NCBI GenBank assembly: GCA_014379355.1
Contig: JACMLX010000094.1
Span: 1 to 47,433 of the forward strand
Reading direction: 5' to 3'
DNA length: 47,433 nucleotides
Origin: Gemmatimonadaceae bacterium
GTDB taxonomy: Bacteria > Gemmatimonadota > Gemmatimonadetes > Gemmatimonadales > Gemmatimonadaceae
The translations under genes were made by a program, and so were the position numbers. Below the pieces are notes generated by a model. That model had not been told where the DNA came from, searched no databases, and saw only the letters and a program-made list of their open reading frames with translations. Every line of letters begins with the position of its first letter. Position 1 is the stretch's first letter. Below, one piece after another: positions 25,634 to 34,384 of this stretch.

Positions 25634-28600
25634 ATGCGTTCAGGTCTTGTCGCCATGCTCCGATGTGCTGCCCCGCTCGTTCTGAGCGTTCTTCTCACGA
25701 GCTGCGGCGCTGTCGCAACCGATCCGCCGTCGCAGCCGTCAGGCGACACCACGGCGCCGACGGTCACGTCCGTGACGCCGGCGAACGCAGCCAGCGGCGT
25801 CGCGCTGAATACGACGATCGCGGCCACATTTTCCGAGGCCATCACCGCCGCCTCCGCAACCGGCGCCAGCTTCACGCTGGTCTCGGACCAGGGCACCTCT
25901 GTCGCCGGCACCGTCAGCGCCAGCGAGAACACGGCCACGTTCGCACCGTCGACCAATCTCGCCGGCAACACCCGCTACACGGCCACGATTGCATCAACGA
26001 TGCGCGACAGCGCCGGAAATGCCCTCGCAGCCGACTATTCGTGGAGTTTCAGCACGGGCGCCGTGCCGGACGAGAGCGCACCGACCGTCGCCGGCACATC
26101 GCCGCAGAATGGGGCGACCGGTGTGGCCTTCAACACGATCGTATCGGTGACGTTCACTGAACCGATGACGAACAGCACGCTCACGCCCGCGAGCTTCGTC
26201 GTTGCGGCCAACGGCGTCACGGTGGTGCCGGGTACGGTGAATGTGATCGGCACGACGGCCACGTTCACGCCGACGGAGGACTTCGCCCCCAGCACGCTGT
26301 ACACGGTCACCATCACCACAGCAGCGAAGGACGCGTCCGGCAATGCACTCGCCGGCAACTTCGTGCTCACGTTCACCACAGGTGCCACCCCCGACCTGAC
26401 CGCGCCGACGGTAACCGCAACCACGCCGGCAAACAGTGCCACTGGAGTACCTCGCAGCACGACGGTGAGCGCAACGTTCTCCGAAACGATGAGCGAGGCC
26501 ACGATTACCACCGCCAGCTTCACGCTGACACCAGTCGCGGGCGGCAGCGCCGTCGCGGGTACGATCAGCATCGCGGGCAATGTTGCCACCTTCACGCCGG
26601 CGCTCGCGCTCGCGGCCACGACGCAGTACACCGCGACACTCACGACCGCGGTCATGGATGCGTCCGGCAACCCGCTGGCCGGCGACGTCGCGTGGACCTT
26701 CACGACCGCCGCGGCGCCCGATGTCACCGCACCGACCGTCACCGCCAGCACACCAGCGAATGGCGCCACCGGCGTCGCGCTCAACACCGCGGCGTCGGTC
26801 ACGTTCTCCGAGCCGATGACGAACGCCACACTGACGACGTCGAGCTTCACACTCGTTCGCTCGGCCGGCGGCGCGGCGGTGGGCGGTATCGTGACGGTGA
26901 CCGGCAACACGGCCACGTTCACGCCGAGCGCCGTCCTCGCGGGCAGCACGCAGTACACGGCCACGGTGACGACGGCGGCGAAGGATGCGGCCGGCAATGC
27001 CCTGGCGGCCAACGTGTCGTGGAGCTTCACCACCGGTGCCGCGCCCGATCTCACGGCACCCACGGTCACGTCCACCACGCCGACCAGTGGCGCGACTGGG
27101 GTCTCGCGGTCATCGCCAGTCACCGCGACGTTCTCGGAGCCGATGACGAATGCGACGCTCACGACGACGAGCGTCACGATCGCGCCGACAGCGGGTGGTG
27201 CGGGGATCGCGGGCACCGTCACGGTGACGGGCAATACGGTGTCGTTCACACCGACGACGGCGTTCGCCGGAAGCACACAGTTCACGGCGACCATCACGAC
27301 CGCCGCGAAGGACGCGGCAGGCAACGCGCTTGCGGCGAACTACACCTGGAACTTCACCACCGCGGCCGCGCCGGATCTGACGCCGCCGACCATCATCGCC
27401 AATACACCGACGAACGGTGCAACCGCGGTCACGCTCAACACCGCGCCGACAGTGACGTTCTCCGAGCCGATGCAGAATGCGTCGCTGACGACATCGACGT
27501 TCACGCTCGTCGCGACCTCCGGCGGTGCCGTCGTTGCAGGGACGGTGACGGTGACCGGCAACGCGGCCACGTTCACGCCGGGCGCCAGCCTTGCCGGCAA
27601 CACGCAATACACGGCGACGGTGACGACCGGCGCACGGGACGCCGCAGGCAATGCGCTCGCAGCGCCGGCGTCGTGGAGCTTCACGACTGGTGCAGCACCC
27701 GACGTCACACCGCCGACCATCACCGCCGTCACACCGACCAGCGGCGCGACAGGCGTTCCCGTGAACGCCACCGCGACCGTGACGTTCTCGGAGCCCATGC
27801 AGACTGCCACGATCACGACGACCAGCTTCTCGCTCCGACGGACGACTGGCGGTGTCGTGGTCGCGGGTTCGGTGACGCTCACCGGCAACACCGCCACGTT
27901 CACGCCGGATGCCGCACTTACGGCCAGCACGCAATACACCGCCACCGTCACGACCGCAGTACAGGACGCGGCGGGTAATGCGCTGGCGGCGAACACATCG
28001 TGGAGCTTCACCACCGCGGCGCCGGCGGATGTGACACCGCCGACCATCATCGGCAGCACACCAGCCAACGCTGCGACCGGCGTCGTGACGAGTATTGCGC
28101 CGACCGTGACGTTCTCGGAACCGATGCAGAACGCGACGATCACGACGAGCACGTTCTCTCTCGCCCCGACCGCCGGTGGTGCGGCCGTCGCCGGTATCGT
28201 GAGCGTCACCGGCAACACCGCCACATTCACGCCCACGGCGGCGCTGGCGACGAGCACGCAGTACACGATCACGGTGACGACCGGTGTCCGCGACGTCGCC
28301 GGCAATGCGCTGGCGGGGAATGTTTCATGGAGCTTCACCACCGCGGCGCCGGCTGACGTCACACCGCCGACCATCGTCGGCAGCACACCGGCCAGCGGTG
28401 CGACTGGCGTGGTGACGGGTGCGGCGCCGACGGTGACGTTCTCGGAACCGATGCAGAACGCGACCATCACGACCTCCACCTTCTCACTTGCGCGGACCAG
28501 TGGTGGTGTGGCCGTTGCCGGTGTCGTGAGCGTCAGCGGCAACACCGCCACATTCACGCCCACTGCGGCGCTGGCGGCGAGCACACAGTACACAGTCACG

Positions 28601-29008
28601 GTAACGACCGGTGTCCGCGATGTCGCCGGCAATGCGCTGGCCGGGAATGTGTCGTGGAGCTTCACGACCGCGGCGCCGGCTGACGTCACACCGCCGACGG
28701 TGACGTCCACGACGCCTGCAGCGAATGCACTGTTCGTGCGCACCTCGACGACCATCCGGGCGACGTTTTCCGAGCCGATGCAGAACGCCACACTCACGAC
28801 AGCCAGCGTCACGTTGACGCGCGTGAACGGCAATGTCGCTGTGTCGGGAACGGTGACGGTGTCGGGCAACGTGGTCACGTTCACGCCGAATTCGGATTTG
28901 AGCGAGAATCGTCAGTACCGGGTCACCATCTCGACGGCGGTGAAGGACGCCGCCGGCAATTCGCTCGCGACGGCGTACACGTGGACGTTCATCACCGAGT
29001 CGGACTGA
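25634..29008 (+). CDS. Large lipoprotein with ten Ig-like (Big_5/SbsA-type) repeats
   Basis: An 1124-aa surface lipoprotein. After a hydrophobic signal with lipobox LLTSC comes a Pro/Ser linker and ten tandem repeats of about 107 residues up to the C-terminus. Each begins like APTVTSTTPANGATGV, continues with a VTFSEPMTNAT core and ends with DAAGNALA and a WSFTT strand. This is the bacterial Ig-like fold seen in S-layer and adhesion proteins. There is no catalytic domain, so a structural, spacer or adhesin role is likely. Repeats 8 and 9 are nearly identical, pointing to recent duplication. Start is uncertain: ATG 25634 gives a normal signal; ATG 25559 is the leaderless alternative. Confidence 0.85.
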   Translation: MRSGLVAMLRCAAPLVLSVLLTSCGAVATDPPSQPSGDTTAPTVTSVTPANAASGVALNTTIAATFSEAITAASATGASFTLVSDQGTSVAGTVSASENTATFAPSTNLAGNTRYTATIASTMRDSAGNALAADYSWSFSTGAVPDESAPTVAGTSPQNGATGVAFNTIVSVTFTEPMTNSTLTPASFVVAANGVTVVPGTVNVIGTTATFTPTEDFAPSTLYTVTITTAAKDASGNALAGNFVLTFTTGATPDLTAPTVTATTPANSATGVPRSTTVSATFSETMSEATITTASFTLTPVAGGSAVAGTISIAGNVATFTPALALAATTQYTATLTTAVMDASGNPLAGDVAWTFTTAAAPDVTAPTVTASTPANGATGVALNTAASVTFSEPMTNATLTTSSFTLVRSAGGAAVGGIVTVTGNTATFTPSAVLAGSTQYTATVTTAAKDAAGNALAANVSWSFTTGAAPDLTAPTVTSTTPTSGATGVSRSSPVTATFSEPMTNATLTTTSVTIAPTAGGAGIAGTVTVTGNTVSFTPTTAFAGSTQFTATITTAAKDAAGNALAANYTWNFTTAAAPDLTPPTIIANTPTNGATAVTLNTAPTVTFSEPMQNASLTTSTFTLVATSGGAVVAGTVTVTGNAATFTPGASLAGNTQYTATVTTGARDAAGNALAAPASWSFTTGAAPDVTPPTITAVTPTSGATGVPVNATATVTFSEPMQTATITTTSFSLRRTTGGVVVAGSVTLTGNTATFTPDAALTASTQYTATVTTAVQDAAGNALAANTSWSFTTAAPADVTPPTIIGSTPANAATGVVTSIAPTVTFSEPMQNATITTSTFSLAPTAGGAAVAGIVSVTGNTATFTPTAALATSTQYTITVTTGVRDVAGNALAGNVSWSFTTAAPADVTPPTIVGSTPASGATGVVTGAAPTVTFSEPMQNATITTSTFSLARTSGGVAVAGVVSVSGNTATFTPTAALAASTQYTVTVTTGVRDVAGNALAGNVSWSFTTAAPADVTPPTVTSTTPAANALFVRTSTTIRATFSEPMQNATLTTASVTLTRVNGNVAVSGTVTVSGNVVTFTPNSDLSENRQYRVTISTAVKDAAGNSLATAYTWTFITESD
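25745..29005 (+). repeat. Ten tandem repeats of about 325 bp within one gene
   Basis: The repeats begin near 25745, 26068, 26392, 26719, 27046, 27373, 27700, 28027, 28354 and 28681 (approximate). The eighth and ninth differ at few positions; the first and last are the most divergent. Such arrays can expand or shrink by recombination. Confidence 0.75.
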
Positions 29009-29056
29009 CGGCGCCGAACGCGGGATGTGTGCCGATGGGTGACAGCCGTGTGTCCA

Positions 29057-29245
29057 TCAGGTACCAGTGCCCCAGTAGAAGAGCCCTGCGGCCACCAGCA
29101 CGATCGGTGCGAGCACGATCGCGACGCCGCTAGCCATGCCGCGGCCGGCGGCGTCGTTGCCCACATTCTTGGTGACGGCCAGCATCACGACCAAGAGCGC
29201 TTCGAGCGCAAGCAGGATCCAGCCGATCACGATCAGCGGTTTCAC
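29057..29245 (-). CDS. Small two-helix membrane protein
   Basis: A 62-aa protein with two hydrophobic helices: residues about 4-24 (IVIGWILLALEALLVVMLAV) and about 39-59, joined by a polar loop with NVGNDAAGRG. The codons show the strong G/C third-position bias of local genes, which supports it being real. The GTG at 29245 is the only reasonable start; no Shine-Dalgarno sequence is seen. It is convergent with the Ig-repeat gene. Function unknown. Confidence 0.65.
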   Translation of the reverse strand: MKPLIVIGWILLALEALLVVMLAVTKNVGNDAAGRGMASGVAIVLAPIVLVAAGLFYWGTGT

Positions 29246-29278
29246 GTACGACCATCTCGGGGCAGGAGGATCACGAAA

Positions 29279-29301
29279 GCCGCTGCGACACGTGCAGCGG
29301 C
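29279..29301 (-). other. 8-bp hairpin upstream of the small membrane protein
   Basis: GCCGCTGC and GCAGCGGC form a perfect 8-bp stem around a 7-nt loop. On the minus strand TTTCGT follows, which resembles a weak intrinsic terminator. It might end a minus-strand transcript starting within 29302-29520, where no gene is seen, or structure the leader of the 62-aa gene. A second weaker inverted repeat lies at 29347-29379. Confidence 0.35.
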
Positions 29302-29520
29302 ACGCCGCTCCGCGTCAGACGGTTTCGCGGCGGCGCAGGATCATGCGGCGCCGTGATACCGAGACAAAATGGCGGCGCCGGAATTTCCCTCCGCGCCACA
29401 ATGTTCGCGTCAAGGGAATCTCTTCGCGAATGATGCCGTCAACCTCGGTAACCTGCGGCGAAGCGTGCCGATGCGGCATGCACTCGATCGCGACGCGATT
29501 CCCCTGGTCCGAGGTTCCGC

Positions 29521-30159
29521 ATGAAGCCAACGCACGTGATCCTGGGCTGTTCACTGCTGCTGCTCTCGGCGTGCGGTGGCGGTGGAGGCGGGACGACGAC
29601 ACCGCCAGTGAACATTCCGGCGCAGGTGCTCGCGTCTATCCGACTCGGCGCGACGACTATTGCGTTGTCGGCAGGCAGCGTGCAGGTCCTGACCGTCGAG
29701 GCCCTCGATGCCTCCGGTCGCGTGATTCCCAATGTCACCGGCTACAGCTTCGCGAGCTCTGCAACCAACGTTGCCGAATTGCAGAGCGGTGGAGGGGTGC
29801 TGGGCATCAGCGCGGGAAGCGCGGTCGTGACCGTGTCACTCACGCGTGACGGCGTGACCGCGACTGGATCGGCGACCGTAACCGTCACGGGATCGCTGCC
29901 CGTCGCCGCGACCGTCACCGCCGGCAACGCCGACCAGACGTTCACTCCACCAACCGTGATTGTCGCGCGCAATGCGAGCGTGACGTTCGACTTCGGTGCG
30001 CTGCAGCACAACGTCACATTCCGTGTGGCGAGCGGTGCACCCGCGAGTGTCCCGAGCAGCACGAACGCCAGCATCGCACGCAGTTTTCCCTCCGCCGGGG
30101 ACTTTCGGTATGACTGCTCGCTGCACGCCGGCATGACGGGGGCAGTGATCGTGCGGTGA
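29521..30159 (+). CDS. Lipoprotein with Ig-like domain and C-terminal cupredoxin domain
   Basis: A 212-aa lipoprotein. The signal ends in lipobox LLSAC followed by a run of glycines and threonines. Residues about 35-125 form a Big_2-like beta domain. Residues about 130-212 look like a type I copper domain: H163 in LQHNV and the loop CSLHAGM with C199, H202 and M205. The C-x2-H-x2-M spacing is that of amicyanin. All four classic ligands are present, so it should bind copper and may carry electrons at the outer surface or periplasm. No oxidase or partner gene is adjacent. ATG 29521 fits the signal. Confidence 0.85.
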   Translation: MKPTHVILGCSLLLLSACGGGGGGTTTPPVNIPAQVLASIRLGATTIALSAGSVQVLTVEALDASGRVIPNVTGYSFASSATNVAELQSGGGVLGISAGSAVVTVSLTRDGVTATGSATVTVTGSLPVAATVTAGNADQTFTPPTVIVARNASVTFDFGALQHNVTFRVASGAPASVPSSTNASIARSFPSAGDFRYDCSLHAGMTGAVIVR

Positions 30160-30292
30160 ACATCGGGTAGGGTGGGCGGTCGCATGAAGGACGTGCGGAC
30201 AGCCTCCAACCTTTCACCGGGCTGCGACGTCAGATGTGCGTGCGCGTCTCCGGCGCACTGAGCGATGTCCCCGGTTTCGGTTGGAGTTGCGC

Positions 30293-31498
30293 GTGCGTCC
30301 ATCATCTCAATTCCCTGATCGCTCGCCGCGAGTGAGGCGGCGCATTCTGCGCGCGGCGTCGATACTCGTCCTTTGCGCGTGCCGCGACAGGGCCACCGTG
30401 CTCGCGGCGCCACCGTGCGATTCCGATTCGCTGGAGTCGGCGCTGTCCGGTGTCCTCGTGGCGATGCACGCGAGAAATGCGGTGCCGGGGATCAGCGTCG
30501 GGATTTTCGCGCCGGCACTCGGGCGGAGTGTCACTGCGACGATCGGCGTATCGGATCTTGTCCGGGGGCGCCAGCTCACGCCATCGGATCGCTTTCTCGC
30601 GGGCAGCGTCGGCAAGACATTCTTTGCAGCGCTCGCGCTTCGCGCGGCCAGTCGCGGATCGTTCGCGCTCGACGCGCCGATCTCGCGCCTCCTCCCCGCC
30701 GTGCGCATCGCGGCATTCCAGTGGATCACGCCGAGAATGCTGCTGACGCACACCAGTGGCATCGGCGAGTACGATGCGACGTTCATGACGTCGCTGCTGG
30801 ACGAGCCACTCCGAGTGCGGACCACGGATGACTGGCTGGATGTCCTTCGCCGACAGCCCCCCGCGCGAGGGAAGGCCGGTCAGTTCAGATACAGCGATCT
30901 GAATTATGTGGTGCTCGCGATCGTGCTCGACGCGCTGGAGCCGGGCGGCGCGTACGCCGCCATCGACCGCGAGCTTCTGCGCCCTCTCGGCATGTCGGGC
31001 ACCGAAGCGTCCACCCGCCCCTCACTGGATCAACTCGTCACTGGCTACGATGGCCCGGCGAGCATGTTCGGGCGCGATGACATGCTGGTTGATGGATCGC
31101 TGATCTACAATCCGCAGTTCGAATGGGGCGGTGGTGGCTTCATCTCGACGCCGTCGGATCTTGCCAGATGGATGTGGGCCTTTCGCGCCGGACGGGCGTT
31201 TCCCGATTCGCTGTGGCCACAGGTCGTCGCGCGCCCACCCGGCGTGTCCGACACTTCGCAATCCTGGCGGGGCATGGGTGTGCACGTCGGGCGCAGCGCG
31301 CTTGGTGCACATGTCGGTCACAGTGGCTACATGCCTGGCTATGTGAGTTGGGTGCGATGGTACGAGTCACTGGACGTGAGCATTGCGATGCAAGCGAACG
31401 CCGCCGATACCGTGCGACTGCGCGACGATGGATTCGACTGGCTCGACAGTATTGCGAAGCGTGTCGGCGATCGTTGCGTGTCGCCAAAGCCGGAATGA
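30293..31498 (+). CDS. Beta-lactamase-fold serine hydrolase, secreted
   Basis: A 401-aa class C-type serine hydrolase. S105 and K108 lie in SVGK; YSDLNY is the tyrosine motif; HSG in VGHSGYMPG is the third motif. The N-terminus is basic followed by a hydrophobic stretch ending in ILVLCAC, consistent with export and possibly lipidation. GTG 30293 is chosen because TTGGAG lies 6 nt upstream; GTG 30236 is an alternative. Likely reaction is ester or peptide hydrolysis; the substrate is unknown. It converges on the amidohydrolase gene with 37 bp between stops. Confidence 0.85.
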   Translation: MRPSSQFPDRSPRVRRRILRAASILVLCACRDRATVLAAPPCDSDSLESALSGVLVAMHARNAVPGISVGIFAPALGRSVTATIGVSDLVRGRQLTPSDRFLAGSVGKTFFAALALRAASRGSFALDAPISRLLPAVRIAAFQWITPRMLLTHTSGIGEYDATFMTSLLDEPLRVRTTDDWLDVLRRQPPARGKAGQFRYSDLNYVVLAIVLDALEPGGAYAAIDRELLRPLGMSGTEASTRPSLDQLVTGYDGPASMFGRDDMLVDGSLIYNPQFEWGGGGFISTPSDLARWMWAFRAGRAFPDSLWPQVVARPPGVSDTSQSWRGMGVHVGRSALGAHVGHSGYMPGYVSWVRWYESLDVSIAMQANAADTVRLRDDGFDWLDSIAKRVGDRCVSPKPE

Positions 31499-31535
31499 CG
31501 CGGTCGGTCAGTCGCTTCGTGCGGCGTCTGCGACG

Positions 31536-32915
31536 CTACTTCCAACCCACCAGACCCTGCACCGACGCGAACAGCTTCGCACTGTCGTACCCGACGCCGC
31601 GCTTGAATACGAGCTGCATCCGCGTGATTGCGTTCGTGTCCGTCACGGGATCGCCATCGATGATCACGAGATCCGCATCCTTGCCGACGGCGATCGAACC
31701 GGTGCGCTGGTCGATGCCGAGAAAGACGGCGCCGTTCAGCGTGGCGATGCGAATCGCCTCGACCGCCGAGAAGCCCGCGGCGACAAGGAGCTGGATCGCG
31801 CGCTGGTTGGCGTAGCCGGGCACGACGCCACCGTACCCGGTCGGATCGGTGCCGAGCACGAGTCGTCCGCCGAGTCGGGCGAACTCTCGCTCGAGTTCCA
31901 TCATGCGGGTGTATTCGCGTTTCACGCGCCCGCTCGTGTCTCGCGCGATGCGCTCCCACGTGGTTTCATACTGCGCCCGGACCTGCGGCAGCATCGCCTC
32001 CAGCGCGCCGCCTGGTGCCTTCGGCTGACCCGGCACGCTGATCTCCATCACGGTCGGCGTCGACGTCATCGTCACACCCTTCGCGATGAGGTGCCGCAGC
32101 AATTGCTGAACCGCGGGATCCGACACGTCACGCGACGCGAGTGCCGTCTTGCCACCGGCGGCACCGGGGCACTGATCGACGGTCTTGCCTGGCGCAAAAT
32201 CCGTGGAAGCGAAAAAGCCGTGTTCGAGATTGTCGATGCCGAGGTCGGAGGCCTCGGCGTAGGTCACGGAACAGAGATGCCCTGTGACCTTCACGCCGCG
32301 CGCGTGCGCGACGGCGACGATCGCGGCCAGCTCGGCACGGGTGATCTGCATGTAGGCCTTGAAACTCGTCGCGCCCTCGTCGATCCAGAACGCCGCCATG
32401 CGCGCCGCATCGGCCGAGTCGCGCAACGTCTTCACACCGGGAATCGGCAGGCCGGGGCCGTTGAAATACGGAGCGGTAACGAAGATGTCCGGTCCCGGAA
32501 TCTTTCCGGTCGCAATGTTGCGCGCGACGTTGAAGTCCGTGTAACCGCCCATGTTGCCGGCGGTGCGCATGCTGGTCACGCCTCCGGCCAGGTACAGGCG
32601 CGGGAAACTTTCCGCGTGGGTCGGGTAGGCTCCGCCACCGGCGACGTAGAACAGGTGTTCGTGCAGCATCACGAGACCCGGGATCACCGTCCTGCCGGTG
32701 AGGTCGCGCACAGTGGCACCTGAGGGCACCGCCGTCGATGCGGACGGTCCGTACGCGACGATGCGTCCGTCGCGCAGCACGATCGTCTGTCGTTCGCGTG
32801 GCGCCGCACCCGTGCCATCGATCACGCGCGCGTTCGTGAGCGCGATCACGGGCTCGCTGGCGACGATGAATTGCGTCGACTGTTGCAGCAGGAGTGCGAC
32901 GGTGAGCGCGATCAT
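31536..32915 (-). CDS. Secreted amidohydrolase (imidazolonepropionase/prolidase-like subfamily)
   Basis: A 459-aa metal-dependent amidohydrolase. The N-terminal beta-sandwich includes ALTNARVIDGTG. The TIM barrel carries HEHLF (the HxH metal motif), the candidate bridging lysine in SFKAYM, His in VTGHLCS, His in NLEHGF and Asp in LGTDPTG. A hydrophobic segment at the start (MIALTVALLLQQ) suggests a signal peptide. ATG 32915 is preferred to TTG 32939. These secreted family members act on dipeptides, organophosphates or cyclic amides; the substrate here is not predictable. Divergent from the glycosyltransferase gene. Confidence 0.88.
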   Translation of the reverse strand: MIALTVALLLQQSTQFIVASEPVIALTNARVIDGTGAAPRERQTIVLRDGRIVAYGPSASTAVPSGATVRDLTGRTVIPGLVMLHEHLFYVAGGGAYPTHAESFPRLYLAGGVTSMRTAGNMGGYTDFNVARNIATGKIPGPDIFVTAPYFNGPGLPIPGVKTLRDSADAARMAAFWIDEGATSFKAYMQITRAELAAIVAVAHARGVKVTGHLCSVTYAEASDLGIDNLEHGFFASTDFAPGKTVDQCPGAAGGKTALASRDVSDPAVQQLLRHLIAKGVTMTSTPTVMEISVPGQPKAPGGALEAMLPQVRAQYETTWERIARDTSGRVKREYTRMMELEREFARLGGRLVLGTDPTGYGGVVPGYANQRAIQLLVAAGFSAVEAIRIATLNGAVFLGIDQRTGSIAVGKDADLVIIDGDPVTDTNAITRMQLVFKRGVGYDSAKLFASVQGLVGWK

Positions 32916-33074
32916 TGGCGGTGATGTCGGAGAGGACAACGTCTGTGCAGCGACAACGTGCGTCGGCTGTCAGTCGTTGCGCTCCGCAGTCGATCACTCT
33001 TCCGTCAGCGTTCATCGCGCGCGTTACTCTTGAGTGCCGAATGCGTCTCCGATACATCACCTGATACCCCAGAC

Positions 33075-34310
33075 ATGACAGCGACGGACGCCAGCACCCC
33101 TCACTCCCGCCAGTCGAAACCGCGCGTGTTGTTCGTCAACACGCGCAGTGCTCTCGGCGCGGACGTGTCGGTGCATCTGACGCTGATCCAGAACCTGGAC
33201 CCGGATCGCGTCGACGTCTTCGTTGCCACCAATCGCCACTCCTCCGATCTCGACGCGACGGTCCACGCCATCCGTGCCGCACCGCGCGCGCAACTCATGG
33301 TGTGCGACCTCGGACAGGAGATACAGGGCAGAAGCCGCATCGGACGCGCCGTCAGTGCGCTACGGAACATCCCGGCGTTTCTCACGCTGCTGCGTCTGGC
33401 CTTGTTGGTGCGTCGGGAGGGAATCTCCGTCCTGCATACCACGGATCGACCCCGGGACGCCGCATTCACCACCTTGCTGTCGAAGCTGACGGGCGCTGCG
33501 CTGGTGCTGCATGTCCACGTGAAGTGGACACCGGAGATCGGCCGCGCGGCACAATGGGCGTCACGTCAGGCCCGCGCCGTGATCGGCATCTCGGAATTCA
33601 CCTGCCAGTCCCTGATTGCCGGCGGCGTCGCCCCGGACAGGGTCGCCAGGGTCTACAACGCCACCGACGCGACGCGATTCAATCCGGACTCGGTCCCGAG
33701 CGGCACGATGCGCTCGGCACTGGGCCTGGATCGTCGTGTTCCCGTCGTCGGCATCGTCGGGCGATTCATGATCTGGAAAGGGCACCACGAGCTCGTGACG
33801 GCCTTTCGCGACGTCCGCGCCGAGCTGCCCGACGCCCGCCTCGTCATCATCGGGCGGGCGTCGCCGAAGGATGCGGAATACGTGGAGACGGTGGAGCGCC
33901 TGATTTCGGACCTCGGACTGGACGCGTCGGTGGACTGGGTGCCGTGGATGAACGACGTGCGGGCCGGGATGGCCGATCTGGACATCCTCGCCATGCCAAG
34001 CTTCGAAGAGCCCTTCGGCCTCGTCGTGACGGAAAGCATGGCACTCGGGCGACCCGTGGTCGGATACGCCTCTGGGGCATTGCCTGAGCTCGTCACGGAT
34101 GAGCTCGACGGCCTGCTCGTTCCGGCACGGGACACCGCGGCACTCGCGAACGCCCTTGTGAGTCTTTTGCGCGACCCTGATCGTCGTATGGCGATGGGCC
34201 AGCGTGCACGCCAGCGGGTCATGGACGATTTCAGCCCCGTGCGGCAGGCAGCGGCCGTTACATCACTCTATCTGGCCATCTCCCGTGGAGAGGCCGTTCC
34301 CCGTACCTAG
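33075..34310 (+). CDS. GT4-family glycosyltransferase
   Basis: A 411-aa GT-B fold, retaining glycosyltransferase. The N-terminal domain opens with RVLFVNTRSALGADVSVHL. The C-terminal domain has VVGIVGRFMIWKGHHELV and the EX7E donor-site motif with E312 and E320 in SFEEPFGLVVTESMALG. It lacks a membrane helix and should act on the inner face of the membrane with a nucleotide sugar. ATG 33075 lacks a clear Shine-Dalgarno sequence; TACTCT at 33025-33030 may be its -10 element. It is the first gene of a plus-strand series with PhyH, GMC, AKR and acyltransferase genes, suggesting it builds the glycoside these modify. Confidence 0.9.
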   Translation: MTATDASTPHSRQSKPRVLFVNTRSALGADVSVHLTLIQNLDPDRVDVFVATNRHSSDLDATVHAIRAAPRAQLMVCDLGQEIQGRSRIGRAVSALRNIPAFLTLLRLALLVRREGISVLHTTDRPRDAAFTTLLSKLTGAALVLHVHVKWTPEIGRAAQWASRQARAVIGISEFTCQSLIAGGVAPDRVARVYNATDATRFNPDSVPSGTMRSALGLDRRVPVVGIVGRFMIWKGHHELVTAFRDVRAELPDARLVIIGRASPKDAEYVETVERLISDLGLDASVDWVPWMNDVRAGMADLDILAMPSFEEPFGLVVTESMALGRPVVGYASGALPELVTDELDGLLVPARDTAALANALVSLLRDPDRRMAMGQRARQRVMDDFSPVRQAAAVTSLYLAISRGEAVPRT

Positions 34311-34328
34311 CTGAGTCGGGCCCGTATA

Positions 34329-34356
34329 CCTTATATGGACTGCCGACCACTACACT
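34329..34356 (+). promoter_or_regulatory. AT-rich promoter region before the PhyH gene
   Basis: This gap contains TATACCTTATAT and a TACACT hexamer (34351-34356) that could serve as -10, 28 nt before ATG 34385. A good Shine-Dalgarno sequence, GGAGGGG, follows near 34372. The AT-rich block stands out in this GC-rich region. It suggests the PhyH-GMC-AKR genes have their own promoter. Confidence 0.4.
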
Positions 34357-34384
34357 GAGCCCGATCGTTTCGGAGGGGCATGAC

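Noticed and set aside
26035..28884. Long minus-strand reading frames (429 and 514 codons) opposite the Ig-repeat gene
   Set aside because: They are repetitive Val/Ala/Thr-rich shadows produced by the codon pattern of the plus-strand repeats. They have no domain, signal or ribosome-binding support.
32958..33074. Upstream extension of the glycosyltransferase by 39 codons
   Set aside because: The residues are Arg/Ser-rich and unlike the family. ATG 33075 lies just before the first strand of the GT-B fold.
34329..34338. CCTTATATGG, a match to the eukaryotic CArG box
   Set aside because: That factor is not bacterial. The AT-rich bases are better explained as promoter DNA.
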